From: Pseudomonas poae
GTDB lineage: Bacteria > Pseudomonadota > Gammaproteobacteria > Pseudomonadales > Pseudomonadaceae
Assembly (NCBI GenBank): GCA_004000515.1
Contig: CP034537.1
Coordinates: forward strand, 5,532,001 to 5,596,000
Direction: 5' to 3'
DNA length: 64,000 nt
The notes below the pieces were generated by a model. It was given only the letters and a program-made list of their open reading frames with translations. It was not told the origin of the DNA and did not search any database. A program made the position numbers and the translations under genes. Below, piece by piece: positions 20,751-29,597 of this stretch. The first letter of the stretch is position 1. Each line of letters begins with the position of its first letter.

Positions 20751-21443
20751 ATGCCACTTAGCGCCTACCTGCACACCGTCGACCTGTGCGTGTTGTTCTA
20801 CTGCCGCGTCTCCGGCGAGTTGAAGCTGTTGCTGAACAAGCGCGACGCCGAACCTTTCGCCGGGCATTGGGCGTTGCCAGGCGTGGTGGTCAATGGTGGC
20901 GTGCAAGACCTGAGCCTCAAGGATGCGGTGGAGCGCTTGCGCGCAAGTGACAAGGTGGGCTTCAAGCTGGCCTGGAACGAACAGGTGGGCACGGTGGGCG
21001 ACGCGTTTCGCGACCCGCGCTGCTGGTCGTCGTCCACTTACTACCTGGCGATCGTGGCGGATGAAGTGGAGTTGGCTGAGCACCAGGCCTGGTTCACGCT
21101 GGAGGCCGTAGCCGATGGCAGCATCAAGCTGCCGTTCGATCACAACCTGATCGTCGCGGCGGTGCAGGAGCGGCTGTTGTCCAAGTCGCTGTACAGCAGC
21201 TTGCCGCTGATGTTCCTGGGCAATGAATTCAGCGCGCCGGAAGCCACCGCGATTTTTTCCCGGGTGCTGGCACGGCCGGTGTTGAAGACCAGTATTCGCC
21301 AGCGACTCTTGAAACTGACCGAGGCCGGGTATTTGCGTGAGACGGGGCGCAAGAAGCAAGGCGAGGGAGGCCGGCCGCAGGCGACGGTGGAGGTTTTGAA
21401 GCCTGGCGACATCTACTTCTTTGATCGCAGCTTCGCTGACTAG
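20751..21443 (+). CDS. nrtR: NrtR, Nudix-related transcriptional regulator of NAD metabolism
   Basis: Repressor with an N-terminal Nudix-like effector domain (residues about 8-150) and a C-terminal winged helix (about 160-225). The Nudix fold shows in LLLNKRDAEPFAGHWALPGG-like text near residue 25, but the catalytic Nudix box is degenerate (GGVQDLSLKDAVERLRA), as in ligand-sensing NrtR proteins that bind ADP-ribose-type effectors. The wing region reads RQRLLKLTEAGYLRETGRKK. Intact at 230 residues. It is divergent from pncA-pncB-nadE, the usual NrtR target set in Pseudomonas. Confidence 0.9.
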   Translation: MPLSAYLHTVDLCVLFYCRVSGELKLLLNKRDAEPFAGHWALPGVVVNGGVQDLSLKDAVERLRASDKVGFKLAWNEQVGTVGDAFRDPRCWSSSTYYLAIVADEVELAEHQAWFTLEAVADGSIKLPFDHNLIVAAVQERLLSKSLYSSLPLMFLGNEFSAPEATAIFSRVLARPVLKTSIRQRLLKLTEAGYLRETGRKKQGEGGRPQATVEVLKPGDIYFFDRSFAD

Positions 21444-21473
21444 CCCAAACCTCAAGAACAATGAAAATCCAGT

Positions 21474-21560
21474 GTGGGAGCGGGCTTGCTCGCGAATGGG
21501 GTGTGTCAGCTACAGATCAGTGGGCTAATCCACCGCATTCGCGAGCAAGCCCGCTCCCAC
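21474..21560. repeat. REPIN, family A
   Basis: GTGGGAGCGGGCTTGCTCGC and its inverted copy flank a short loop between the convergent nrtR and polyol dehydrogenase genes, where the hairpin may also serve as a bidirectional transcript end. Confidence 0.9.
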
Positions 21561-21587
21561 AGTGGATCTCCTTTGCCTGGACGGCCG

Positions 21588-22362
21588 TTAGTTCATCCAG
21601 TTGCCGCCATCGACGTTATAGGTCTGGGCAACCACATAATCGGCATCGGTGGAGGCGAGAAATATCGCCATTCCAGTAAGGTCCTGCGCTGTGCCCATTC
21701 GCCCAAACGGCACCTCCTCCCCTACCCGCTTTTTTCTTCTCGCCCGGTGCCAACCCTTCATGCCGGGCGAACAACGCATCCACGCCATCCCAATGTTCGC
21801 CATCCACCACACCGGGGGCAATCGCATTGACGTTGATGCCCTGCTTGATCAGGTTCAACCCGGCCGACTGTGTAAGGCTGATCACCGCCGCCTTGGTCGC
21901 GCAATACACCGCCACCAACGGCTCACCACGGCGCCCGGCCTGGCTGGCCATGTTGATGATCTTGCCGCCATGGCCCTGGCGAATCATCTGCCGCGCCGCT
22001 GCCTGTAGGGTGAACAGCGTTCCGGCGACGTTAATCGAGAACAGCCGATCAAAGCTGTCGCGGGTGATGTCGACGATGGGTGCCAAGTCGAACAATGCGG
22101 CGTTGTTGATCAGGATATCCAGCTTGCCGGCATGGGTAACCACCGCGGCAATCGCATCGTCGATAGAGCCTTGGTCGGTGACATCCATCGCCACCGCGTA
22201 GGCCTGCGGCCCCAACTCAGCGGCCGTGGCCTGGGCCCGCTGCAGGTTGATGTCGGCAATGGCGACCGTCGCGCCTTCATCGATGTAGGCCTGGGCAAAG
22301 GCCCGACCAATTCCGCGCGCAGCCCCAGTGATCAGCGCGCTTTTCCCTTCAAGTCGTTTCAT
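21588..22362 (-). CDS. Short-chain polyol dehydrogenase (L-iditol/sorbitol 2-dehydrogenase type), one frame break
   Basis: NAD-dependent SDR oxidising sorbitol or a related polyol to the ketose. The glycine motif is TGAARGIGRAFA near residue 12, NNAA follows near 88, and the catalytic Ser and YxxxK are seen in NMASQAGRRGEPLVAVYCATK. It ends TYNVDGGNWMN, typical for this subfamily. The frame breaks near 21728, where an A run is one too long; correction gives about 257 residues. It directly follows mtlE, so it is probably in the MtlR-controlled polyol operon. Confidence 0.88.
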
Positions 22363-22380
22363 GGCGAGGTCCTGTAAAAA

Positions 22381-23690
22381 TCACTTGGGATAACCGGCGC
22401 GTTTCATCTCGCGCTCGGTGGTGGACTGGGCTTCCAGCAAGGCCTGGTCAACCGACATGCCGCCAGTGAGCGCCGCCGAGAACAGTTTGCCCACCGAGGT
22501 GCCGATGGCCTGGAACTCGGGAATGGTCACGTACTGGATACCCACGTACGGCACCGGTTTGGCCGACGGGTGCGCGGGGTCGGCGTGTTTCATCATCTCC
22601 AGGGTCACCTGCGCGAACGGCCCGGCCTTCAGGTAGGCGTCGTTGTAGGTGGACTGGCGAGTGCCCGGCGGTACGTTGGTGATGCCCTCTTTTCGGCGAC
22701 CAGTTGGATGTAGTCCTTGGAGGTTGCCCAGGTGATAAAGGCCTTGGCCGCGTCCTTGTGCTTGGACGTTGCCGGGATCGCCAGAGACCAGGCGTACAGC
22801 CAAGACGAGCCTTTGTCGGTGACTTCGGTCGGCGCGGCGGCGAAACCGACGCTGTCGGCGACCTTGCTTTGGCTCTTGTCGGTGGTGAAGGAGCCGGCGA
22901 CGCTGGCATCCACCCAGATCGCGCATTTGCCGCTGTTGAACAGCGCCAGGGTTTCGTTGAAACCGTTGCTGGACACGCCAGGCGGGCCGTATTGCTTGAG
23001 GGTATTGACGTAGAAGTTGGCGGCGGCGGTCCACTCGGGGCTGGTCAGCTCAGGCTTCCATTGCTCATCGAACCACCGCGCGCCAAAGGCGTTGGCCATG
23101 GTGCTCAACAAGGCGATGTTTTCACCCCAGCCCGCTTTGCCGCGCAGGCACATGCCGTATTGGTCCTTGTCCTTGGCCGTGAGCTTGGCGGCGAACTCAC
23201 CGAGCTGGGACCAGGTGGGGTGCGTGGGCATGCTCAGGCCGGCTTGCTTGAACAGGTCGGTGCGGTAATAGGTGACAGTGCTTTCGCCATAGAACGGCAA
23301 GGCGTACAGGGTGTTGTTGACCGACAGGCCTTGGCGCACCGAGGGGAAGATATCGTCGGCGTCATAGTCGGCCGGCAATTGGGTCAAAGGCTCCAGCCAG
23401 TGCTTGGCCCCCCATAGCGGGGTTTCGTAGGTGCCGATGGTCAGCACGTCGAACTGGCCGCCTTGGGTGGCGATGTCGGTGGTCAGGCGCTGGCGCAGCA
23501 CGTTCTCTTCGAGCACAACCCAGTTGAGTTTGATGTCTGGGTGCTGCGCTTCAAAGACCTTGGACAGGCGCTGCATGCGGATCATGTCGCTGTTGTTGAC
23601 CGTGGCAATGGTGACGGTGTCGGCAGCGTGGCTGGGCATGGCCAGCGCCAGGCCGGAAAGCAGGAACAACGCTTGCGGGAACTTGAACAT
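22381..23690 (-). CDS. mtlE: Mannitol/sorbitol ABC transporter substrate-binding protein, one frame break
   Basis: Periplasmic solute-binding protein of the MtlE/SmoE group. The signal peptide is MFKFPQALFLLSGLALAMPS followed by HAAD. The mature protein has the family-1 binding-protein pattern (DVLTIGTYETPLWGAKHWLE, LYALPFYGESTVTYYRTDLF, WVDASVAGSF). The frame breaks near 22694 (GG read as G after GAAAA) and continues EGITNVPPGTRQSTYNDAYL. Corrected length is about 436 residues. In Pseudomonas mtlE is normally followed by mtlF, mtlG and mtlK; here the dehydrogenase follows after 18 bp. Confidence 0.88.
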
Positions 23691-23776
23691 AGCGGTTTCT
23701 ACCTGTTGTTTTTGTTGTTGAGGGCCGATTACAGCAGCTTGCCTGGGCCCTTCACAAACGCCTGGCGGATGCTCGA

Positions 23777-23819
23777 CTGATACTTTTTTAACCTACGCCT
23801 TCGAGTTAAAAAGTATCAG
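23777..23819. promoter_or_regulatory. Inverted repeat in the mtlE/mtlR divergent promoter region
   Basis: CTGATACTTTTTTAA and TTAAAAAGTATCAG are inverse complements apart from one extra T, separated by about 14 bp. The position, 87 bp before mtlE and 81 bp before mtlR, and the AT-rich arms suit an operator for the AraC-type MtlR, although a hairpin function cannot be excluded. Confidence 0.45.
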
Positions 23820-23899
23820 TTCCGCGTGAAAAGGGGTAGCGCACACCGGAGCTGGGCGCGTATTTTGAAGCGATTCCAAGAATCATAAGAAGCCTCGCC

Positions 23900-24786
23900 A
23901 TGCCTGCCAGCCGCGCCCAGCTGTTCGAGCACCGCCCCGCCGAACTCGAAGTGATCCTGCCCGAACCGGACCACTGCTTCCGCTGGTTCGAACACGACTA
24001 CCCCTACGACCTGGCGCGCTGGAACCACCATCCCGAATTCGAAATCCACCTGATCCGCCAAGGCAGCGGCAAACTGGTGGCGGGCGACTACATCGGTGCA
24101 TTCAGCGCCGGGCATGTGGCGCTGATCGGCCCGGACCTGCCCCACGACTGGATCGGTGAACTGGCGCCTGGCGAATACCTGAGCGGTCGCGACGTGGTGC
24201 TGCAATTCGATGGCGCCGCCCTCCTCGCCTTACGCAAGGCCCTGCCGGAGCTTGGCGATTTGCAGCCATTGTTCGAGCAGGCCCGGCGCGGGCTGGAATT
24301 CAGCGGCGACACCGCAACGCACGCGGCGCGCCTGATGGAAAGCATCGGCCACGCCCACGGCCTGCAACGGTTGATCCTGTTCCTGCAACTGCTCGACGTG
24401 TTGAGAAATGCCCCGCCCGCGCAAACAAAGGCCCTGGCCAGCCCTTGCTACGCGCCGACGCTGGATGCGCGCAGTGCCGAGCGTATCAACCAGGCGTTCG
24501 ACTACCTGATGCGTGAACTGACCGGCGACGTGCGCCTATCCGTCATCGCCCAGCAATTGGAGATGAGCGAGCCGGGCTTCTCGCGCTTTTCAAGCGCAAC
24601 ACTGGCCACGGGTTTATCGACCTGATGCGCAAGTTCCGCGTGCAGCGTGCCTGCAGGCTGTTGCTGCAAAGCGAGATGTCGGTGGCAGCTATTTGCTTTG
24701 AAGTGGGTTACGCCAACCTGTCCAACTTCAACCGGCACTTCCGGATAGAAATGGGCCAGACACCTAGCGAGTATCGACGATCTTGA
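23900..24786 (+). CDS. mtlR: AraC-family activator of polyol uptake (MtlR-like), one frame break
   Basis: Transcriptional activator with an N-terminal cupin sensing domain (WNHHPEFEIHLIRQGSGKLV near residue 45, GPDLPHDWIGEL near 82) and a C-terminal double HTH (LSVIAQQLEMSEPGFSRFF, then MSVAAICFEVGYANLSNFN). The frame breaks near 24588, where TTTTT is read as TTTT between FSRFF and KRNTGHGF. The corrected length is about 295 residues. It is divergent from mtlE, the conserved position of MtlR in Pseudomonas. Confidence 0.87.
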
Positions 24787-24835
24787 AAAACTGATCTTCT
24801 TGGAAAAAGGCGTCCCGAAGCCAAATAAAAACCAA

Positions 24836-24866
24836 AATGTGGAAGCTGGCTTGCCTGCTCCCACAT
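24836..24866. repeat. Truncated REP sequence
   Basis: ATGTGGAAGCTGGCTTGCCTGCTCCCACAT keeps the family B outer arms but has lost most of the interior. It lies between convergent mtlR and the quinone oxidoreductase gene. Confidence 0.6.
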
Positions 24867-24877
24867 TTTTCACCGTG

Positions 24878-25835
24878 TCAGGGCAGGAAGATGATTTTAT
24901 CTGCGCTGCCGCTGTTCACTTCGCCATAGCTCTGCAAACCCTCCGCCAAGGCCACTTCCCGTAAACCAGTCGGCAACGGCAACGACCCTTCATCGAAGAA
25001 CCGCCCAAACTGCTCCAGCATCACCGCGCATTGCTCGCAGTTGTAGAGCAATGAATTGATCCCCACCACCGAACCACCCTTGCGGTACAGCGCCAGGGCC
25101 GGCAGTTGCACATGCCCATCCACGGGCGCTGCGATGATGGCGATGCGACCGAACGGTGCCAGGCCTGCGACCGCAGCGGGCAACCAAAACCCGGTGGTAT
25201 CGAAGATCACATCGGCGCCGCCCTTGAACACGGCATTGACTTGCGCACCCAACGCTTCAGGCTGGCCCAGGGCAATCGCTTCAAACCCCTGGCCCTGCAA
25301 CACCTCGACCTGCTCCGGCCGACGCACCGCCGCCAGCACCTGGGCACCGCGGATTTTCGCCAGGGCCAGGGTTGCACTGCCCACGGCTCCATTGGCCCCG
25401 ATCACCAGCAACCGCGTACCCTTTGTCACGCCGCTGCGCTCCAGGGCATCCCAAGCGGTGGTGTACGGCACACCAGGCTGGCGGCCTGGGTAAAACTCAA
25501 ATGGGTTGGCTTGTGCGCCACGCCCTTGGCCGACACGGTGAGGTACTGGGCGTGGGAACCGTCGGCAAAAAAGCCCAGGTCGCGACCGGTGCCCCAAACT
25601 TCCTGCCCAACCAGCGCCGGCGGGCCCTCGACCACAACACCCGCGAAGTCACGACCGGGAATGCGCGGCAGTGTGGTGTAGGAAAACGACCCAGTACGTT
25701 TTTGACATCGCTGGGGTTGAGTCCAGCGGCTTTGATCTGTACCAGGACTTCATCGGCAGCCGGTACCGGAGTGGCGACGTCGACGAAACTGAGGTGGGCG
25801 AGATCGCCAGTGGCGGAGAATTGCAGTGCTTTCAT
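24878..25835 (-). CDS. Zinc-type alcohol dehydrogenase-like / quinone oxidoreductase, two frame breaks
   Basis: Medium-chain NADPH-dependent reductase of the quinone oxidoreductase (QOR) group, probably reducing quinones or enones. It starts MKALQFSATGDLAHLSF at 25835. Segments in order are EVLVQIKAAGLNPSDVKNVL, GRDFAGVVVEGP, HAQYLTVSAKGVAHKP, TTAWDALERSGV and the nucleotide site LLVIGANGAVGSATLALAK. The structural zinc cysteines are absent, which fits the QOR branch. Breaks lie near 25675 and 25486. Corrected length is about 319 residues. The substrate is not predictable. Confidence 0.82.
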
Positions 25836-25863
25836 GGCCAATATCCATCGAAGGGAAAAGAAA

Positions 25864-26037
25864 TCAGGACAACCAACCGCTGACCAACTGACGCCCCATG
25901 GGCCAGAGCTTTTCGCCCAGCAGCATGCCCATCAGGCCCACCAGGGCGATGGCCGGCGGTGCGGGTGAGCGGAAGTCCAAGGCGCCGTAGATCACGCCGA
26001 CAAACAGGCCGATGGCGAGGGAGATCAGGTAGTTCAT
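25864..26037 (-). CDS. XapX domain (DUF1427) small membrane protein
   Basis: A 57-residue protein starting MNYLISLAIGLFVGVIYGAL at 26037 and ending RQLVSGWLS. Two hydrophobic segments flank DFRSPAPPAIALVGLMGMLL, with GEKLWPMG after the second; this proline-rich hinge and the GLMGMLLGE stretch are typical of XapX proteins. The function is unknown. It lies between the quinone oxidoreductase and an AraC regulator on the same strand and may be co-transcribed with them. Confidence 0.8.
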   Translation of the reverse strand: MNYLISLAIGLFVGVIYGALDFRSPAPPAIALVGLMGMLLGEKLWPMGRQLVSGWLS

Positions 26038-26065
26038 GAGAGCAGCGCCTTGTGGGTTGATGGGC

Positions 26066-26890
26066 TCAGTGTAGAGAGCCCAATCCTGAAGTACCGGCCA
26101 AGTACTTCAGGATTTCGGCCAAATCTTCAACCCCGGTAGTGCGAGGGTGCCACCCCAGCTCACGCCGGAACATGTCGCTGAAACTGCTGGGCGAATAGCC
26201 AAGGGAGCGGGCAATGCCGCTGACGGGCTCGCCCTGGATCAACTCCGCCACCGCCGTGGCCAGTTGCACTTGGCGACGCCATTCGGCAAAGCCCATGCCC
26301 AAGGTGGTCTGGAACAGCCGCGCCAAGGTGCGCACGCTGGCACCGGCTGTTTCGGCGTGGTGCTCGAAAGAAATCTCCAGGGACGGTGCGGCCATGACAG
26401 CCTGGCAGGCATTGATCAGGCGGCGGTCGCCGTCTACTGGCATGGCGATGCGGATTTGCGAGCGGCGCGCCCGTTGCAGTTCCAGCAGGGCCAGGCCAAC
26501 CACCGCGTCGTAGTACGCCGAATCCCCGTTATCACCCTCGTCCACCAGCGTGACGATCAGCTCGCGCAGCAGCCCACCCACTTCTATCACCTGCACCTGG
26601 CTGTCCAACGTTGCCGCCAATGCCGGGCGCAGGTAGATGTTGCGCATCTGCAGATCCGACACCACACGAATCCCATGCTCCACGCCAGGCGGCAGCCACA
26701 CCGCACGTTGCGGCGGCACCACCAGCGCTTCGCGCGGGGTCTCGACCCACATCACGCCACTCATTGCATAAAGCAACTGGCCCCAGTCGTGGCTATGGGG
26801 CTCTATGTGCAAACCACGCGGGTAGGTGCGCGCCAAGGGCTGCACGGGGACGGCGTGATCACTGAGGTCGGGGGGCGCAGCCAAGGCCAT
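26066..26890 (-). CDS. AraC-family regulator with N-terminal cupin
   Basis: Transcriptional regulator, intact. The cupin part has LHIEPHSHDWGQLLYAMSG and VVPPQRAVWLPPGVEHGIRV; the C-terminal HTH pair includes SVRTLARLFQTTLGMGFAEW and GIARSLGYSPSSFSDMFRR. I chose the ATG at 26890 (MALAAPPDLSDHAV); a GTG three codons earlier is possible. Length is 274 residues. It lies upstream of the XapX and oxidoreductase genes on the same strand, so those may be its targets, but this is only positional inference. Confidence 0.9.
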   Translation of the reverse strand: MALAAPPDLSDHAVPVQPLARTYPRGLHIEPHSHDWGQLLYAMSGVMWVETPREALVVPPQRAVWLPPGVEHGIRVVSDLQMRNIYLRPALAATLDSQVQVIEVGGLLRELIVTLVDEGDNGDSAYYDAVVGLALLELQRARRSQIRIAMPVDGDRRLINACQAVMAAPSLEISFEHHAETAGASVRTLARLFQTTLGMGFAEWRRQVQLATAVAELIQGEPVSGIARSLGYSPSSFSDMFRRELGWHPRTTGVEDLAEILKYLAGTSGLGSLH

Positions 26891-26957
26891 GGGGAGCACA
26901 TCTAGCTAGGGTGAGCGGCCATGGTAATGACCGCCACCCGACAAGCCGAGAGAATTT

Positions 26958-27128
26958 TCAGCCATGCGCCGACTTGGCGCACTCACAGCCGGTCGCAGCC
27001 GCGCAGGGCTCACCATGGGCATGGTGCTCGGCGCAGCCTTTGCAGCAATAACTCTTACCGTCTTTCATTACGGCGCTCTTGCCCACCACACATTTGCAGT
27101 GAGGGCAGGCACAGGTCTTATCAGGCAT
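26958..27128 (-). CDS. Bacterial metallothionein (prokaryotic metallothionein family)
   Basis: A 56-residue cytoplasmic metal-binding protein beginning MPDKTCACPHCKCVVGKSA at 27128. Ten cysteines are arranged as CACPHCKC, YCCKGCAEHHAHG, PCAAATGCEC, with histidines in the central CxxH-like part; this is the SmtA/BmtA layout that binds Zn or Cd in a Cys/His cluster. The YCCKGCAEHH segment corresponds to the zinc-finger-like core of the family. It reads on the strand opposite a longer spurious frame. A role in zinc or cadmium buffering is inferred from the family. Confidence 0.9.
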   Translation of the reverse strand: MPDKTCACPHCKCVVGKSAVMKDGKSYCCKGCAEHHAHGEPCAAATGCECAKSAHG

Positions 27129-27215
27129 GGTCAGACTCCTTTTTCATGGTCGTCCAGGTGCGGCGAGCGCCACACCCTAAGCAGTGACTATAGGCAAGGA
27201 ATCACGCCGCACCGG

Positions 27216-27671
27216 TCAATCCGCCCGGCGGGTATTGCTGCGGTACATGAACACCAGCGCCAGCGCCAACAAGAGCATCGCCACGACACGGCTGCCGGAC
27301 AATTCGATGGCAGGGTTGCCCAGCCAACCAAAGTTGTCGATGAGCATGCCCATGCCCAGTTGCCCGACAATCACCGCCACCGTGGCGACTGCCGTGCCCA
27401 CGACCGGCACGGCGCCGACCATGACCATCATGTACACAACGCCGAACAAGGCGCCGGTCAACTGCCACTTTGGAACATCCAGCAGGCTGCTGGCCTGGGC
27501 GGGCTCGAAGAAGAAAATCAACAACGCCGTCGTCAACGCGCCCACTGCGAACGTCAACAGGCTGCTGCGCAACACGCCCACGGTCTGGCCCAGGCGCCCA
27601 TTGATCGCCGCCTGCACACTCAATACCGCGCCGGCGGCAATCACCAGTACCAATAATAGAATCAGATTCAT
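27216..27671 (-). CDS. DUF606/YdcZ-type DMT transporter subunit
   Basis: Inner-membrane protein of 151 residues with about five hydrophobic helices, starting MNLILLLVLVIAAGAVLSVQ at 27671. The AAINGRLG segment near residue 20 and GQLGMGMLIDNFGWLG near 100 are typical of DUF606 half-transporters of the drug/metabolite superfamily. The next gene upstream encodes a second DUF606 protein, so the two may assemble as a pair. The cargo is unknown. Confidence 0.88.
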   Translation of the reverse strand: MNLILLLVLVIAAGAVLSVQAAINGRLGQTVGVLRSSLLTFAVGALTTALLIFFFEPAQASSLLDVPKWQLTGALFGVVYMMVMVGAVPVVGTAVATVAVIVGQLGMGMLIDNFGWLGNPAIELSGSRVVAMLLLALALVFMYRSNTRRAD

Positions 27672-27675
27672 CGCC

Positions 27676-28163
27676 TTACCCTCGTGCAATCAGAACAAGT
27701 GCCGCCACAATCAACGCCAGGGCGATCCAGCGCTCACCGTTGACCCGTTTGCGAGCCGTGCCGAACCAGCCGAAATGGTCGATCAACACGCTCTTTCCGA
27801 CTTGGCCCGAGAGGATCGCGATCATGGTCATGGCAATGCCGATATGGGGCGTGGCCAGGGTCAGCACCACCACGTACATCGGCCCCAGGAACCCGCCGAT
27901 CAGTTGCCAGCGCGGCAAGTCGGTCAGCGCCGGGCCCTTTGCGGGCCGCTGAACAGCAACAGCAAATACAGGATCGCCGAGCCCACGCCGAAGATGCTCA
28001 AGGTCGCCCACAAATGCCCGACCTGTACGCCCAATGGCCCAAGCAAACCGGCCTCGACCGACAAGCCCATGCCCGCCAGGATCACCAACGGCAACAACAG
28101 CAACCGCAAGCCGTTTTTTTTCGGCGTGGCCTGCGCCACGCCCTCGATGGAACTCGCCTGCAT
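27676..28163 (-). CDS. Second DUF606-type transporter subunit, one frame break
   Basis: Paralogue of the neighbouring DUF606 protein, starting near 28163 with MQASSIEGVAQATPKKNGLR and carrying the same GLSVEAGLLGPLG and GQVGKSVLIDHFGWFG positions. The frame breaks near 27945 between LLLLFSGPQ and KGPALTDLPRWQ; one base restores it. Corrected length is about 162 residues. It ends 4 bp before the next gene starts. A divergent LysR gene begins 118 bp away and may control the pair. Confidence 0.84.
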
Positions 28164-28280
28164 ACATCACCTGCACTTCAATAAAGGAAACATGGCGCGC
28201 ATTATCCGGTGGCCGTGCTGTGCGATAAATGGGAGCATACGGACAACACCTTTGCGCAAAACGCACAGAACGGAGCCACG

Positions 28281-29213
28281 ATGCAGGGTTTGAATGAAAT
28301 GAGTTTCAAGGCGCTGCGCCTGTTTGTCGCGGTGCTGGACCTTGGCAGTTTCTCCGAAGTGGCGCGCCGCGAAGGCCTGGCGCCCTCCTCTATCTCGCGG
28401 CAAATCCAGTTGATGGAGCAGGCTCTCGGCCAACAATTGCTCTACCGCCACACCCGTGCGGTCAGCCCCACCGAGGCCGGTCGACTGCTAGGAAAGCACG
28501 CGCGGCTGATGCTGGAACAATTGGAAGCCGCCGGCCAAGCGTTGCAAGAGCAGGAAAGCGAACCCAGTGGCCTGGTGCGCATCAATGCGCCGATGGTGTT
28601 TGGCCAACGCCACCTTTCACCGTGGCTGGGTGAGCTGTGTCGCCGCTATCCAAAGTTGCAACTCGAGATCCAGCAAACCGACACCTACGTCGATCCCCTG
28701 CAAGACGGCACCGATTTGCTGTTTCGCATCGGCGTGCTTAACGACTCCAGCATGCAGGCACGCATCTTCGCGCCCCAGCGTTTTCGCATCGCCGCAAGCC
28801 CTGCCTACCTGGCCAAACACGGCACGCCCCAGCACCCCGATGAACTGGCCCACCACCAATGCCTGGCCTACAAAGGCATCACCGGCCAACAACGCTGGTT
28901 CTTCCGCCGCGACGGCAGCGACTGGACGCCCTACAGCGTCAAGGGCCCCATCACCGGCAACCACGCCGATACCCTGACCCACGCCGCCGAACAAGGCCTG
29001 GGGCTGGTGGTGTTTCCGTCCTGGCTGATTGGTGAAGGCCTGCGCGCAGGCACATTGCAGGCGGTGCTCACGGAATATGAAGTGGCGACGACGCTCGAAC
29101 CGCAGCAGATTGCGGCGCTGTGGCCCGGCAGCCGGCGGTTGTCGCTGAAGGTAAGGACGGTGATTGATTACTTTGTGGAGTGTTTTGGGCGGGTGCCGTA
29201 TTGGGACCGGTGA
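28281..29213 (+). CDS. LysR-family transcriptional regulator
   Basis: Intact regulator of 310 residues starting MQGLNEMSFKALRLFVAVLD. The HTH spans residues 9-65 (SFSEVARREGLAPSSISRQI), followed by the periplasmic-binding-like effector domain with GLVRINAPMVFGQRHLSPWL. It is divergent from the two DUF606 genes, the normal position for a LysR regulator of adjacent targets. An in-frame ATG six codons later (MSFKALR) is an alternative start. Confidence 0.92.
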   Translation: MQGLNEMSFKALRLFVAVLDLGSFSEVARREGLAPSSISRQIQLMEQALGQQLLYRHTRAVSPTEAGRLLGKHARLMLEQLEAAGQALQEQESEPSGLVRINAPMVFGQRHLSPWLGELCRRYPKLQLEIQQTDTYVDPLQDGTDLLFRIGVLNDSSMQARIFAPQRFRIAASPAYLAKHGTPQHPDELAHHQCLAYKGITGQQRWFFRRDGSDWTPYSVKGPITGNHADTLTHAAEQGLGLVVFPSWLIGEGLRAGTLQAVLTEYEVATTLEPQQIAALWPGSRRLSLKVRTVIDYFVECFGRVPYWDR

Positions 29214-29335
29214 AGTGCACAGCTGAGGATATTTCCTAGTTGGGAAAGTAGGTTCGGTCTGATTTTCGGGGCCAGTATTCCATGCCAGATCTGGCTACCC
29301 GCAAACTTCAGCGAATTGCGCTAGGAAGATACGTC

Positions 29336-29584
29336 ATGAATGCGACACCTGCAGCCATTAAAGTCACCATAAGCCAAGCGAGAGCTAGGTTTTCAAAATG
29401 GGTCAATCAAGCCAGTGAAGGGAAAGTCATCACTATCACGCGGCATGGGCAAGCAGTTGCCCTTCTCGTTGCTGCGGAAAAAAATAGTAAGAGCCGGATT
29501 GGCACAATGAAAGGGAATATCGCGGTACCAGATGATTTTGATGCCTCACTCCCTGACGACCTGTTGAATGCGTTCGAAGCTTGA
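29336..29584 (+). CDS. Orphan Phd/YefM-family antitoxin
   Basis: An 82-residue protein whose N-terminal part ISQARARFSKWVNQASEGK and TITRHGQAVALLVA match the Phd/YefM DNA-binding fold; the tail NIAVPDDFDASLPDDLLNAF resembles the toxin-neutralising end of antitoxins paired with PIN-domain VapC toxins. No toxin gene follows: mntH converges from the other strand only 13 bp away. The stretch is clearly richer in A+T than its neighbours, which suggests acquisition or a remnant of a lost pair. Confidence 0.82.
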   Translation: MNATPAAIKVTISQARARFSKWVNQASEGKVITITRHGQAVALLVAAEKNSKSRIGTMKGNIAVPDDFDASLPDDLLNAFEA

Positions 29585-29597
29585 TCTGGACCAACGC

